A DNA stretch of 64,000 nt from Sipunculus nudus (GCA_026874595.1 CM049313.1:71974659-72038658), one strand, 5' to 3'; positions 13,101 to 23,204 are shown, counted from the first letter of the stretch. Notes: generated by a model from the sequence alone, not told the origin. Made by a program: numbers and translations.

Positions 13101-16100
13101 TATTAGATTTACGGATATACCGTTATCATTGGATTTGTGCGATATGTAATATAGACCCTTTCTGAAACCATTCTTCATCAACATGCATCAACACCAGACG
13201 TCATCTATTATATGTTATTAAGTATGACTTTATCGTTTAAAGCATCGGGTGTTTACAAATAATTCAAATACAAAGCTAGCATTTAATTGTAAAATGAATT
13301 AAAAGATGCAAAAGCTGAGAATTCTAGAATCGAACAGATCATATTGATAACATTAAGAAATGTTTAACTTTTTCGCATGAATCATAACTAAGCAGTCAAC
13401 CTTTTTGTCCCTGCCTCTCAGGTTACAGCGCCCTCTGTCACTGTGGTTATATCCAAATGAAAGTCATATTTGGTCTTGTTTGTTTCAGGACGGCACTTCC
13501 GTTATGGATCCTGTCACTGATTTTATTCTGCATGGTCATCAAATATGGCGCCGTGTGCATGATGATGACTGGTGCCTGCCTCTTAATCGGTAACGCCCTC
13601 TATGCTGGAATAAGAAACCCGACAGACCTAAAGCTGCCGTTTGAAGATGCTACGATAACACTGACGTGGGGCTGGTGTTTCTGGTTAAACATGATAAATG
13701 GTAAGGGTCTATCTACTCATGTGTCTCTGAATTCAGAAATTATCTACGTGGTTTGTGGTTATTCTACTTATGTGTTTCTGTATTCATAAATTATATACGT
13801 GGTTTGTGGTTATTCTACTCATGTGTCTCTGTATTCAGAAATTATCTACGTGGTTTGTGGTTTTTCTACTCATGCGTCTCTGTATTTAAAAAATTATCTA
13901 CGTTATTTGTGGTTATTCTACTCATGTGTCTCTGTATTCAGAAATTATCTACGTTATTTGTGGTTATTCTACTCATGTGTCGCTGTATTCAGAAATTATC
14001 TACATTATTTGTGTTTATTCTACTCATGTGTCTCTGTATTCAGAAATTATCTACGTTATTTGTGGTTATTCTACTCATGTGTCTCTGTATTCAGAAATTA
14101 TCTACGTTATTTGTGGTTATTCTACTCATGTGTCTCTGTATTCAGAAATTATCTACGTTATTTGTGGTTATTCTACTCATGTGTCTCTGTATTCAGAAAT
14201 TATCTACGTTATTTGTGGTTATTCTACTCATGTGTCTATGTATTCAGAAATTATCTACGTTATTTGTGGTTATTCTACTCATGTGTCTCTGTATTCAGAA
14301 ATTATCTACGTTATTTGTGGTTATTCTACTCATGTGTCTCTGTATTCAGAAATTATCTACGTTATTTGTGGTTATTCTACTCATGTGTCTCTGTATTCAG
14401 AAATTATCTACGTTATTTGTGGTTATTCTACTCATGTGTCTCTGTATTCAGAAATTATCTACGTTATTTGTGGTTATTCTACTCATGTGTCTCTGTATTC
14501 AGAAATTATCTACGTTATTTGTGGTTATTCTACTCATGTGTCTCTGTATTTAAAAAATATCTACGTTATATGTGGTTATTCTACTCATGTGTCTCTGTAT
14601 TCAGAAATAATCTACGTTATTTGTGGTTATTCTACTCATGTGTCTCTGTATTCAGAAATTATCTACGTTATTTGTGGTTATTCTACTCATGTGTCTCTGT
14701 ATTCAGAAATAATCTGCGTGGTTGGTGAGTTGATTTACTCCTGTGTCTCTGTATTTAGGAATAATCTGCGTGGTTGGTGGGTTTATCGTCTGGCTGCTGG
14801 ATGAGCTGGGGTTTGACAGAGAACTCTCTTCTTTCTTCGGAGTTGACGTTTTGTCGACTTACGAGGACACGTATCCAGGTAGGTGCTGGTGTTGTATACA
14901 AAGACATGTACTCGGAAAGTCCTGGTTTAATAACAAGGACATATCCAGGTAGATGCTGGTGTTATTTACGAGGATATGTACTCAGGAAGATGTGGGTGTT
15001 TTTTACGAGGATATATATCCAGGTAGGTGCTGGTGTTATTTACGAGGACATATATCCAGGTAGGTGCTGGTGTTATTTACGAGGACAAGTATCCAAGTAG
15101 GTGCTTCTGTTATTTACGAGGACAAATATCCAGATAGGTGCTGGTGTTATTTACGAGAACACCTATCCAGATATATGCTGTTTTTTACGATGATATATAT
15201 ATAGGTAGTTACTGTTTTTTTTGTACTTGGACAAATATCGAAGTAGCTGATGATGTTATTTACAAGGACATGCATCCTTGTAGGTACAATTGTCGTTTAC
15301 GAGGACACGTTTCGAGGTAGGGGCTATTTTTTACGAGGACATATAGCCAGGTAGGTGCTGGTTATTTACGAGGACAGATTTCTAGGTAGGTGATGTTTTT
15401 TACGAGGACATATATACAGGTAGATGCTGATGTTTATTACGAGGACATATATACAGGTAGATGCTGATGTTATTTACGAGGACAAGTATCTAGTTAGGTG
15501 ACAGTGTTATTTACGAGGACATATATCCAGGTAGGTGATGGTTTTATAAACGATGACATGAAGCTGGGTATATTTATGACGACACGTATCGCAAAGGTGA
15601 TTGTGTTTTGTATGAGGACACATATGCTGGTAGGTGCTGGTATTTTTAACGAGGACACGTATCCAGGTAGGTGCTGGTATTATTAACGAGGACACGTATC
15701 CTGGTAGGTGCTGGCTTATTTACTAGAGCACGTATCCTGGAAGGTGCTGGTGTTATTTACGAGGACAAGTATCCAGGTAGGTGCTGGTGTTATTTACGAG
15801 GACATATATCCAGGTAGGTGCTGGTGTTATTTACGAGGACAAGTATCCAAGTAGGTGCTTCTGTTATTTACGAGGACAAATATCCAGATAGGTGCTGGTG
15901 TTACTTACGAGAACACCTATCCAGATAGATGCTGTTTTTTACGTTGATATATATATAGGTAGTTACTGTTTTTTTTTGTACTTGGACAAATATCGAAGTA
16001 GCTGATGATGTTATTTACGAGGACATATATCCAGGTAGGTGCTGGTGTTATTTACGAGGACAAGTATCCAAGTAGGTGCTTCTGTTATTTACGAGGACAA

Positions 16101-19100
16101 ATATCCAGATAGGTGCTGGTGTTATTTACGAGAACACCTATCCAGATAGATGCTGTTTTTTACGATGATATATATATATAGGTAGTTACTGTTTTTTTTT
16201 TGTACTTGGACAAATATCGAAGTAGCTCATGATGTTATTTACAAGGACATGCATCCTTGTAGGTACAATTGTCGTTTACGAGGACACGTTTCGAGGTAGG
16301 GGCTATTTTTTACGAGGACATATAGCCAGGTAGGTGCTGGTTATTTACGAGGACAGATTTCTAGGTAGGTGATTTTTTTACGAGGACATATATACAGGTA
16401 GATGCTGATGTTTTTTACGAGGACATATATACAGGTAGATGCTGATGTTATTTACGAGGACAAGTATCTAGTTAGGTGACGGTGTTATTAACGAGGACAT
16501 ATATCCAGGTAGGTGATGGTTTTATTAACGAGGACATGTAGCTGGGTATATTTATGACGACACGTATCGTAAAGGTGATTGTGTTTTGTATGAGGACACA
16601 TATGCTGGTAGGTGCTGGTATTTTTAACGAGGACACGTACCCAGGTAGGTGCTGGTATTATTAACGAGGACACGTATCCTGGTAGGTGCTGGCTTTTTTA
16701 CTAGAGCACGTATCCTGGAAGGTGCTGGTGTTATTTACGAGGACAAGTATCCAGGTAGGTGCTGGTGTTATTTACGAGGACATATATCCAGGTAGGTGCT
16801 GGTGTTATTTACGAGGACAAGTATCCAAGTAGGTGCTTCTGTTATTTACGAGGACAAATATCCAGATAGGTGCTGGTGTTATTTACGAGAACACCTATCC
16901 AGATAGATGCTGTTTTTTACGATGATATATATATAGGTAGTTACTGTTTTTTTTTTGTACTTGGACAAATATCGAAGTAGCTGATGATGTTATTTACGAG
17001 GACATATATCCAGGTAGGTGCTGGTGTTATTTACGAGGACAAGTATCCAGGTAGGTGCTGGTGTTTTTTACGAGGACATATATCCAGGTAGGTGCTGGTG
17101 TTATTTACGAGGACAAATATCCAGATAGGTGCTGGTGTTATTTACGAGAACACCTATCCAGATAGATGCTGTTTTTTACGATGATATATATATAGGTAGT
17201 TACTGTTTTTTTTGTACTTGGACAAATATCGAAGTAGCTGATGATGTTATTTACAAGGACATGCATCCTTGTAGGTACAATTGTCGTTTACGAGGACACG
17301 TTTCGAGGTAGGGGCTATTTTTTACGAGGACATATAGCCAGGTAGGTGCTTGTTATTTACGAGGACAGATTTACTAGGTAGGTGATGTTTTTTACGAGGA
17401 CATATATACAGGTAGATGCTGATGTTTTTTTACGAGGACATATATACAGGTAGATGCTGATGTTATTTACGAGGACAAGTATCTAGTTAGGTGACGGTGT
17501 TATTAACGAGGACATATATCCAGGTAGGTGATGGTTTTATTAACGAGGACATGTAGCTGGGTATATTTATGACGACACGTATCGTAAAGGTGATTGTGTT
17601 TTGTATGAGGACACATTATGCTGGTAGGTGCTGGTATTTTTAACGAGGACACGTATCCAGGTAGGTGCTGGTATTATTAACGAGGACACGTATCCTGGTA
17701 GGTGCTGGTTTTTTTACTAGAGCACGTATCCCGGAAGGTGCTGGTGTTATTTGCGAAGACACGTAACAAGGGGGCGTAGTTTTATGTACGAGGAAAAGTG
17801 TGTGAATTGGTACTGGTAGTATGTACGAGTATGTACGAAGATATTCGTTTCGACATTGAATAATTTCATAAACGGCAGCTGTACTGGCAATGTGACTTAT
17901 GACATTTTGATACATCAATGCTAAAACACTGAGAGAATGAATCAACACGACTCCATTGTATTTAAAGTTCACCTTAGTTTGTCTTTATGTTTCTACATGA
18001 TAAATATTTTGTGATTTTCATTCTTTTGCAGAAGATGTACACGTCGGGGATAGGTCAAGGCATGCATGTGATTCTTTCTTTTAGAATAATCACCAATAAA
18101 ATTCTTCTATCATGATACAGGTATATCCTTTATAAATTAGAATACCAATTATTGTATTATCATATCCTTCAGGAGAAGATGAGTTGCCCCCGTCACAGGT
18201 AGTGACAGAAACACCGGAACGGGAAACAAGAGAACCAAAGGGTAAGAGGATGAGGCGGGATGATAATGGCGCCGGGCCCCGGGCCGGACCCTCCTCCCCG
18301 GGACCAGACGATGGCGAGAGTTACGAAATGGTCACCCCGGGAGCTAGGGTAAGAAATAACTATATAGACGTACACATGATTCTTAATAATATTTACTTTC
18401 TTAATATAACTTTCAATTGTGTAATAAATTGAACAAGAACTTCCTCCATGTTTCAAGTGTGTCGAGACAAAAAGAAACACGGCAGCGATTTTACCTTGTC
18501 AACCGTGCCTTAAAGTAGCGCCACTTTGTGACAGTAAAGAAAACACGTGTTCTGCGAACCCTTTTGTCCAACACCAAAGTATTTAATCTGTTCTCAATCC
18601 AGTCTGCTCTAAGCCTGATTGAAACCCCAGTTAAGTTTAAGACTGATTAATTGGATTTATCGTATAATTGAATTCATCAGTTAGTTAATAATTTCTGTGC
18701 AATTTCATCTTAATATGTGAATTTCGCCAGGTGTTCAACTGACTAGATTGGTGAATTTGTACTTACGTTCCCACGCGATTTGTAATGTGGTTCAATAGGC
18801 TTACTCTGTGGAGCTCCTTTCTTTTTATATTGTTTCTATGGGCCTCAATGTTCGTTTCGTAAGACATATAATACCATGTGAGACATCAGTTATAAGTTGG
18901 CAGGAGCCCGCCCAACAACAAAGCAATAACCGGTATGATGGGGGTGTCTTTAATCTGGATGAGCATAGTAAACTAGCCTTTATGCTAAATAGGTTAACAC
19001 AATACTGTGCTAATGTAGACTCCGACAAAAATTAGACATGTGTTGTTAACAATATATGAATATTAATCTTGAATATCTACCTTCATGTAGGTCTCCGGGT

Positions 19101-20812
19101 TCAAGATATCATATTTCGCAAAATTTGCTAATAACAACATTTAACTAGAAATCTGCATTTTAACTAATGCAGGCCTCCGCCATTCACTTATTCGGTCCAT
19201 ATTCCCAGGTTCAATTGCATAAGTGACCTCAGATTTGTGACGATTACTTGATGACGTTCCTGGGCCTGGACCATGTGCAAAATCCACACCAAAATCTAAT
19301 CAATTATTTATTGGCCAATTCCCCGAATGCCCTGAAAATTCAGTTAGATTTCATTCATGAATACGTGGGTTAGGTCGTGATGAAACACACACAAACACAA
19401 ACAAACGAAGATGAAAAAAATGCCCTCCTGGCGGAGGCAACAATACATGTTAAGAGATCAGTCAAAATAAGGTATTCATGCTCTGTGGTACGATTGGCAA
19501 AAGTTTGGGAACAAGGAGGCGCTTATATTTGATTAGTGGCTGATGGTTTTATATACATGTATATATATATATATGTAAACAAGTTAGTCTATCGTCTATC
19601 TAAAAGGCGTCACACTTTATCTTTACCTATACTTAGGTGAAATAATATAAATATATATATTATTTAACCTATTTCATCATATTGTCCTTAGAGTTCATGG
19701 ATGAGGGTAAAGGAGGGGGCGTCTCCCCTCCCATATTGGGAAATTTTTTTTCTAATGTGCAATGTAAAGAGGAAGTTTTGAAGTACCTGTCACATAAATT
19801 ATGAGGATATGTTCCTTAACTACTATTCTCCTTAATGATTTAGCGAATGTAATCATTAATTACGGTAAAACTCCTTCCCTCGTTAAAGAAATGTTCGGAT
19901 GCCTTCTTAATATAGAGTAAATCATGAAATCTGTTAATTAATATCGTCAATTTATGAATAAAAAATTAATAAACAGTCGATAATTTGTTTTAAACTTATT
20001 GGCCGGAAATAAAAAGGAAACAGGAAAAATGAAAATTAATTACGAATAAACGCCGGCGCCCCTCTCTGGATCCGCCACTGATCTGTAGGTGGCCCACTTG
20101 TATGACATTGTAAAATTCGTCTGATATCGTTATATGTATTCTTTGACTCTTTAGGAGACAAAACATATCACCCTTAAAAATATTTTTTTAATATGACATT
20201 GAACAAAATAAATCTGACTGTACAGTTTAAACAGACTTGTAACGTTTGATTTTTCACTGTTGCAGCAAGCGCCGCGCATTGAACGCCGGGACACGTTGGA
20301 CGTGCCAGTCCGACCTCAGTACAGACGGCGCACCAAGCGAGTGTTACCGGGACGAAAGTCTAGACGCCCGGCCCCTCCCGTCCCCGCACGACAGGTCTAC
20401 GACGGACCCGGTAATGATGACGATGATGATGATTACGTCAATTCGCCTCCGTAAGAAAATGTTTCTAAACTCTGCTTACAGTGATCCTATTCTTATTGTT
20501 TAAAAATAAATGTATCATGCTTTTTCAGGAAATATTGATTTTATACTTTTCATAACTTTCAGATGTTAACACTTGTTCAGCTAGGGCTTTCTTTCAATTA
20601 AGTTAATTTGTGCGTAAATGAGGATAATACCAGTGCCCTCACTGCCATAAAGCATAGCAATATTTGTCTTGCCTAATTAGTTACATCATTGTGCTACAGA
20701 TGGCGTTCGTATGCCATATATGTACATTATTATGTCTACTAACTTTTACTTCAGGCCTCCTCGGAATCCAAACGAAGTCCACCTAAAGTTACCGACACCG
20801 AGAAGGTCATAA
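10015..20812 (+). CDS. DUOXA: Dual oxidase maturation factor (DUOXA), ten coding exons
   Basis: Joining 10015-10179, 10495-10552, 10913-11047, 11756-11854, 12701-12854, 13489-13700, 14759-14878, 18173-18348, 20266-20450 and 20755-20812 keeps one open frame of 453 codons with GT-AG introns throughout. Family features: a first membrane segment ending LPGVRGKE; a second (VVLGVFILGAIM, about 63-74); a large luminal/extracellular loop with VNITL and glycosylation sites at N102 and N115; the loop motif ERIDYNERFHW; YRLAGFYT (about 192-199) before segment 3; then segments 3-5 (about 201-221, 223-245, 264-287). DUOXA proteins help DUOX NADPH oxidases fold, leave the ER and make H2O2 at the cell surface. 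Human DUOXA1 is about 343 aa, so the tail after residue 315 (about 139 aa; Arg/Pro-rich, with an acidic Asp run near its end) is unusually long. Start: the ATG lies 5 bp after an acceptor, so an upstream untranslated exon is expected. Symbol given at family level. Confidence 0.93.
10495..10552 (+). CDS. DUOXA: DUOXA coding exon 2
   Basis: Follows TTTTTCAG and ends before GTAAGT. Encodes RIFTTIRVVLGVFILGAIM, the second membrane segment. Ends in phase 1. Confidence 0.9.
10913..11047 (+). CDS. DUOXA: DUOXA coding exon 3
   Basis: Acceptor TTGTTTCAG, donor GTGAGA. Encodes residues of the luminal/extracellular loop from CNVGQEW to SVNITLK, including NAT and NIT glycosylation sequons. The IGVKIGLRSVNITL block is the most family-like part of the loop. 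Confidence 0.92.
11140..11503. mobile_element. 364-bp inverted-repeat element in DUOXA intron 3
   Basis: The left end CAGGGGCGTAGC and the right end (complement CAGGGCCGTAGCC) form a terminal inverted repeat, and both are followed by purine/pyrimidine-skewed GGGGG tracts. The interior is AT-rich and non-coding, with a short TA run. This is a MITE-like remnant; superfamily not assigned. Confidence 0.6.
11756..11854 (+). CDS. DUOXA: DUOXA coding exon 4
   Basis: Acceptor GTCTACAG, donor GTACGT. Encodes EPVYQVNERIDYNERFHW followed by a Gly-rich stretch. The NExIxYNExFxW motif is characteristic of the DUOXA extracellular loop. Confidence 0.92.
12701..12854 (+). CDS. DUOXA: DUOXA coding exon 5
   Basis: Acceptor TGACTATTAG, donor GTGAGA, ends in phase 2. 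Encodes GLPYPILWIAEYFT and RHYRLAGFYTHIMI, the end of the loop and the entry into membrane segment 3. Matches the LPxPxLxxAExFT and YRxAGxYT pattern of the family. Confidence 0.93.
13489..13700 (+). CDS. DUOXA: DUOXA coding exon 6
   Basis: Acceptor TGTTTCAG, donor GTAAGG, phases 2 and 1. Encodes membrane segment 3 (LWILSLILFCMVI), segment 4 (CMMMTGACLLIGNALYAGI) and the start of segment 5 (WGWCFWLNMIN). Confidence 0.93.
13701..14757 (+). repeat. 51-bp minisatellite filling DUOXA intron 6, derived from the exon 7 acceptor
   Basis: About 20 tandem units of 51 bp. Each contains CTCTGTATTCAG followed by AAATTATCTACG and TTATTTGTGG. The true acceptor and exon 7 start read CTCTGTATTTAG then GAATAATCTGCG and TGGTTGGTGG, so the units are diverged copies of the intron/exon boundary. 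The last unit before the exon (14707-14758) is intermediate: it already carries AATAATCTGCGTGGTTGGTG. Because 51 is a multiple of 3 and no stops occur, all three plus frames stay open for hundreds of codons; these are not separate genes. Confidence 0.93.
14759..14878 (+). CDS. DUOXA: DUOXA coding exon 7 (symmetric, flanked by minisatellites)
   Basis: Acceptor TGTATTTAG, donor GTAGGT, phase 1 on both sides, 120 bp. Encodes IICVVGGFIVWLLDELGFD (second half of membrane segment 5) and a cytoplasmic stretch ending STYEDTYP. Skipping it would keep the reading frame but cut segment 5. Both of its splice junctions are the apparent source of the neighbouring tandem arrays. Confidence 0.9.
14862..17760 (+). 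repeat. ~37-bp minisatellite derived from the exon 7 donor, with ~1-kb higher-order repeats
   Basis: The unit reads about TTTACGAGGACATATATCCAG then GTAGGTGCTGGTGTTA. The real exon 7 end is TTACGAGGACACGTATCCAG then GTAGGTGCTGGTGTT, so each unit copies the last ~20 exon bases plus the donor and first intron bases. By eye, about 19 further exact CCAGGTAGGT donor cores occur between 15000 and 17700. A variant block (around TGCATCCTTGTAGG) recurs at about 15271, 16250 and 17262, showing roughly 1.0-kb higher-order periodicity in about three copies. Other units have decayed donors (CCAAGTAGG, CCAGATAGG). Confidence 0.93.
18032..18084 (+). CDS. DUOXA: Possible alternative last exon of DUOXA (short isoform)
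   Basis: After TTCTTTTGCAG, joining exon 7 (phase 1) to 18032 gives EDVHVGDRSRHACDSFF and then a TAG at 18082-18084. An AATAAA follows at 18095-18100. The product would be 331 aa, close to the usual length for this family, without the long tail of exons 8-10. The acceptor is good and the acidic start (ED) resembles exon 8 (GEDE). There is no transcript evidence and it may be chance. Confidence 0.35.
18095..18100 (+). terminator. Possible polyadenylation signal for the alternative last exon
   Basis: Exact AATAAA 10 bases after the TAG of the candidate short exon. The hexamer is common by chance in AT-rich DNA; only its position makes it notable. Confidence 0.3.
18173..18348 (+). CDS. DUOXA: DUOXA coding exon 8
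   Basis: Acceptor ATCCTTCAG, donor GTAAGA at 18349; ends in phase 0. Encodes cytoplasmic tail GEDELPPSQVVTETPERE…, a basic KGKRMRRDD patch, Gly/Pro-rich low complexity, and YEMVTPGAR. GC content is clearly above the flanking introns. An internal GTAAGA at 18242 could act as an alternative donor, but it would put exon 9 out of frame. Confidence 0.85.
18349..20265 (+). other. DUOXA intron 8, no gene recognised
   Basis: A 1.9-kb intron. Near 20035-20085 lies GGATCCGCCACTG, the end of a GGCGGATCC-type element of the family seen at 30772, 33787 and 51849; its other end may lie near 19695. There is a short TA run at 19558-19573. An open stretch at 18808-19035 is not recognised and has no splice or family support. 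Confidence 0.5.
20266..20450 (+). CDS. DUOXA: DUOXA coding exon 9
   Basis: Acceptor CTGTTGCAG, donor GTAAGA, ends in phase 2. Encodes QAPRIERRDTLDVPVRPQY, an Arg-rich RRRTKR…KSRRP patch, the Pro-rich APPVPAR (a possible SH3-type ligand), and an Asp run followed by YVNSPP. This is the distal cytoplasmic tail, not found in vertebrate DUOXA. Confidence 0.85.
20755..20812 (+). CDS. DUOXA: DUOXA last coding exon 10
   Basis: Acceptor ACTTCAG. Encodes PPRNPNEVHLKLPTPRRS and a TAA at 20810-20812. The frame is carried in from exon 9 (CC + G). Confidence 0.82.
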
Positions 20813-21537
20813 GGGTCAAGGTCGAGAGTTCACGAGCAAGAAGACGCTTAGATATTACTCTCAGATTAATCAGGATGTTGGTCCTTACTGTAATTATAAT
20901 GATGATATATAAAACAGAAACCTTGAGGCCACATTTGTGTTTATTCAGATATTCAATATAGTTCAAGACCTCATAACGAAAATTTATAATTAACGAAAAA
21001 AGAATGATATTACATGCTTCAAGCTATTTTTAAGCGCACGGTATGTCAAACAGAACCTGACGCAAGAAAAGAAATTAATTTCAGACGCAACGGGATGAAA
21101 AAAAAATCTTAAAACACGAATCGATCATTTAACACCCCCCCCCCCCCACCCCAAACCAAACAACATATTTGACAAATGCCATGTATTCCACAACAACTAC
21201 AAGTACGTACTGCAGTTGCACATCTGCTCAAGGCAAGGTTTTTAGTATAAAACTTTAAGTACACCTTGATAAAAAAAAAATCAATCATTTCTTTTAACAT
21301 TGATTAATATAAGTTTACAGTAAGACGTTTTTCTTAAATATTTTTTTCTATACATGTTTAAATCGTTTTATTTCAAATATCTGATAGGGGATTTTATTTG
21401 CACAAAATGCACAGGAAAAGAATCCCTGAAATCCACTCGGAACAGGCAGCATGAAAACATGAAAACAACTGATGTATCATTTGTTTGCTCTGGAATTTAT
21501 ATTGACCTTCATTACAACACCAAATGGTCTGAATGCT

Positions 21538-21543
21538 AATAAA
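21538..21543 (+). terminator. Possible DUOXA polyadenylation signal
   Basis: First exact AATAAA found after the stop codon, about 725 bases into the presumed 3' UTR. Weak evidence on its own. A poly-C tract at about 21126-21141 lies within the same presumed UTR. Confidence 0.3.
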
Positions 21544-21891
21544 AACATAAGACCCATAATTATACTTAATATGCTTTAGACTGGTACATATTCATTGTGT
21601 GCACTGGCTTTTTTGCTTTCGTCCTCTTCATCCTCATTATGATATATTTGTTAGTTCCATAAGGACTTTACAAAACTCAGGCCAGCATACGGCTTGCCAG
21701 TGCTCCCTGCTTTCATATAATTTCGAGATATAGGTATAATAACCAAGTATTGTGATTTGAACAGGGGTTACAAATCTCATAGATTTGGATGATGTAAATA
21801 AAAAATGTATGTATAGGTGCCAAACTTTTCGAGTAGACTTATTCCATTTCAATCTTCGTTACATGTATATAAATATACATACACACACACG

Positions 21892-21894
<3 letters not shown>

Positions 21895-21945
<51 letters not shown>
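21895..21945. repeat. (TA)n microsatellite
   Basis: Pure TA run after ACACACACACGTG. It abuts the left end of the inverted-repeat element at 21946, so the element probably inserted at a TA target. Confidence 0.95.
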
Positions 21946-21948
<3 letters not shown>

Positions 21949-22791
21949 TGGAACCTCTCCTAGTGGGCACCTCTATAAGTGGGCACCTCTATAAAGTGGG
22001 CACTTTTGGGCAGTCCCATTTTTTCTTCTCTTTATTATGTTTAGCTAATGTGGGCACCTCTATATTTTGTAAAGTGGGCAGTTTCCTGAGCTAATGTGGG
22101 CACTTCACGGATTCTCAATCATTAAAGTAACTTTGTAAGGCTTCTTTATAGCGCTTTTAAAGTTATTAAGATAATATTAATTCTTAATTATTTAATATTA
22201 ATATTCATACATTGTAATAATAACAATCAAAACAAATGTACCAAATAATGAGATGTACAAGTGAACATTGCATCACAGTGATTATGATCTACTTGACTCA
22301 AGACTAAGCTTTGGATGCCTGCGTACGAATTAGATTAATATGCCTGCACCGGCTCCAGTCAGAGATCACCCAAGACTCGATACCCCTGTGCTAATTAATT
22401 TGTTTGTTTTACTACCAATAGTGGAAGGAAGCCCTGCTCATTCACCAATTTTAATACTCTGTGATAAGTTGACACAGCTAAATGCCCCTCTGGCCAATCA
22501 CAGGAACATGCCCACTAGACCAGATAGGGCTGTGTTTATTTAACAGTTGTTACATAATGATCCATACTGTACATTTGCCATTCTGTATCATAATCACAGT
22601 AACTGTTCACTTTTGCTTTTGAACATTTCAACCCAAAATTCAAAAAGAAAAGATATGACATTACCCCCGAACAGTTGATCTCATTAAAGAATGTTTTCTT
22701 TAGATGGTAGTATCTATAAATAAGTGACGTACTGTCTATGCTAAATACCACATGCTGCGTTGCCATTATGTGATTATAAGATATAAAACAT

Positions 22792-22856
<65 letters not shown>

Positions 22857-23201
22857 GAGAGACAGAGAGAGCTCGAGTTTAGCTATCTAATAGACCATCT
22901 GCACACAGCTTCCTTTTATTGTGGTTATTTTTTGTCCATACTTTTATGTTATAAAGTACATATTTTCTAACAAATGTCTTAATAATTAAAAATAAATTGT
23001 CACTGAAAAGCATCATTAAATAAAGAGAGATGATACATGCAATTAGTTAATTTAGTAATCTGAAAACACAAGTAATAATAGCAATATATCATACTAGGGG
23101 GCAGCACTCTATGTGCTGGCCATTACCTCCATATAGTGGGCACCTCTATAAAGTGGGCACTTTGGTCCAGTCCAAAGGGTGCCAAAATTATAGAGGTTCG
23201 A

Positions 23202-23204
<3 letters not shown>
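21946..23204. mobile_element. ~1.26-kb non-autonomous DNA transposon remnant (Tc1/pogo-like, TA target)
   Basis: The left end CAGTGGAACCTCTCC and the complement of the right end CAGTCGAACCTCTA form a terminal inverted repeat. Both ends continue with repeated GTGGGCACCTCTATAA-type subterminal motifs in opposite orientation. (TA)n tracts flank both sides. CAGTNGAACCTCT ends at TA are typical of pogo/Tigger-type elements, but no transposase is recognisable inside. The interior holds its own (TA)n tract at 22797-22852. Confidence 0.65.
22797..22852. repeat. (TA)n microsatellite
   Basis: 56-bp TA tract inside the transposon remnant, followed by a short GAGA-rich run. Confidence 0.95.

Noticed and set aside
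13753-14804. Three long overlapping plus-strand open frames (266-309 codons) with perfect 17-residue repeats
   Set aside because: They are the three frames of the 51-bp intronic minisatellite. The period is a multiple of 3 and happens to lack stops in all three frames. No independent coding signal.
14774-17311. Plus- and minus-strand open frames in the ~37-bp array, with near-identical copies at 15507-15695 and 16488-16673
   Set aside because: Products of tandem and higher-order repetition of intronic DNA; frames break within a few units.
14862-17760. CRISPR-like array
   Set aside because: Direct tandem repeats without unique spacers, in a spliced animal gene.
18184-18432. Stand-alone small protein starting at 18184
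   Set aside because: It is DUOXA exon 8 read from an internal Met and running into the intron. Splice signals and frame join it to exons 7 and 9.
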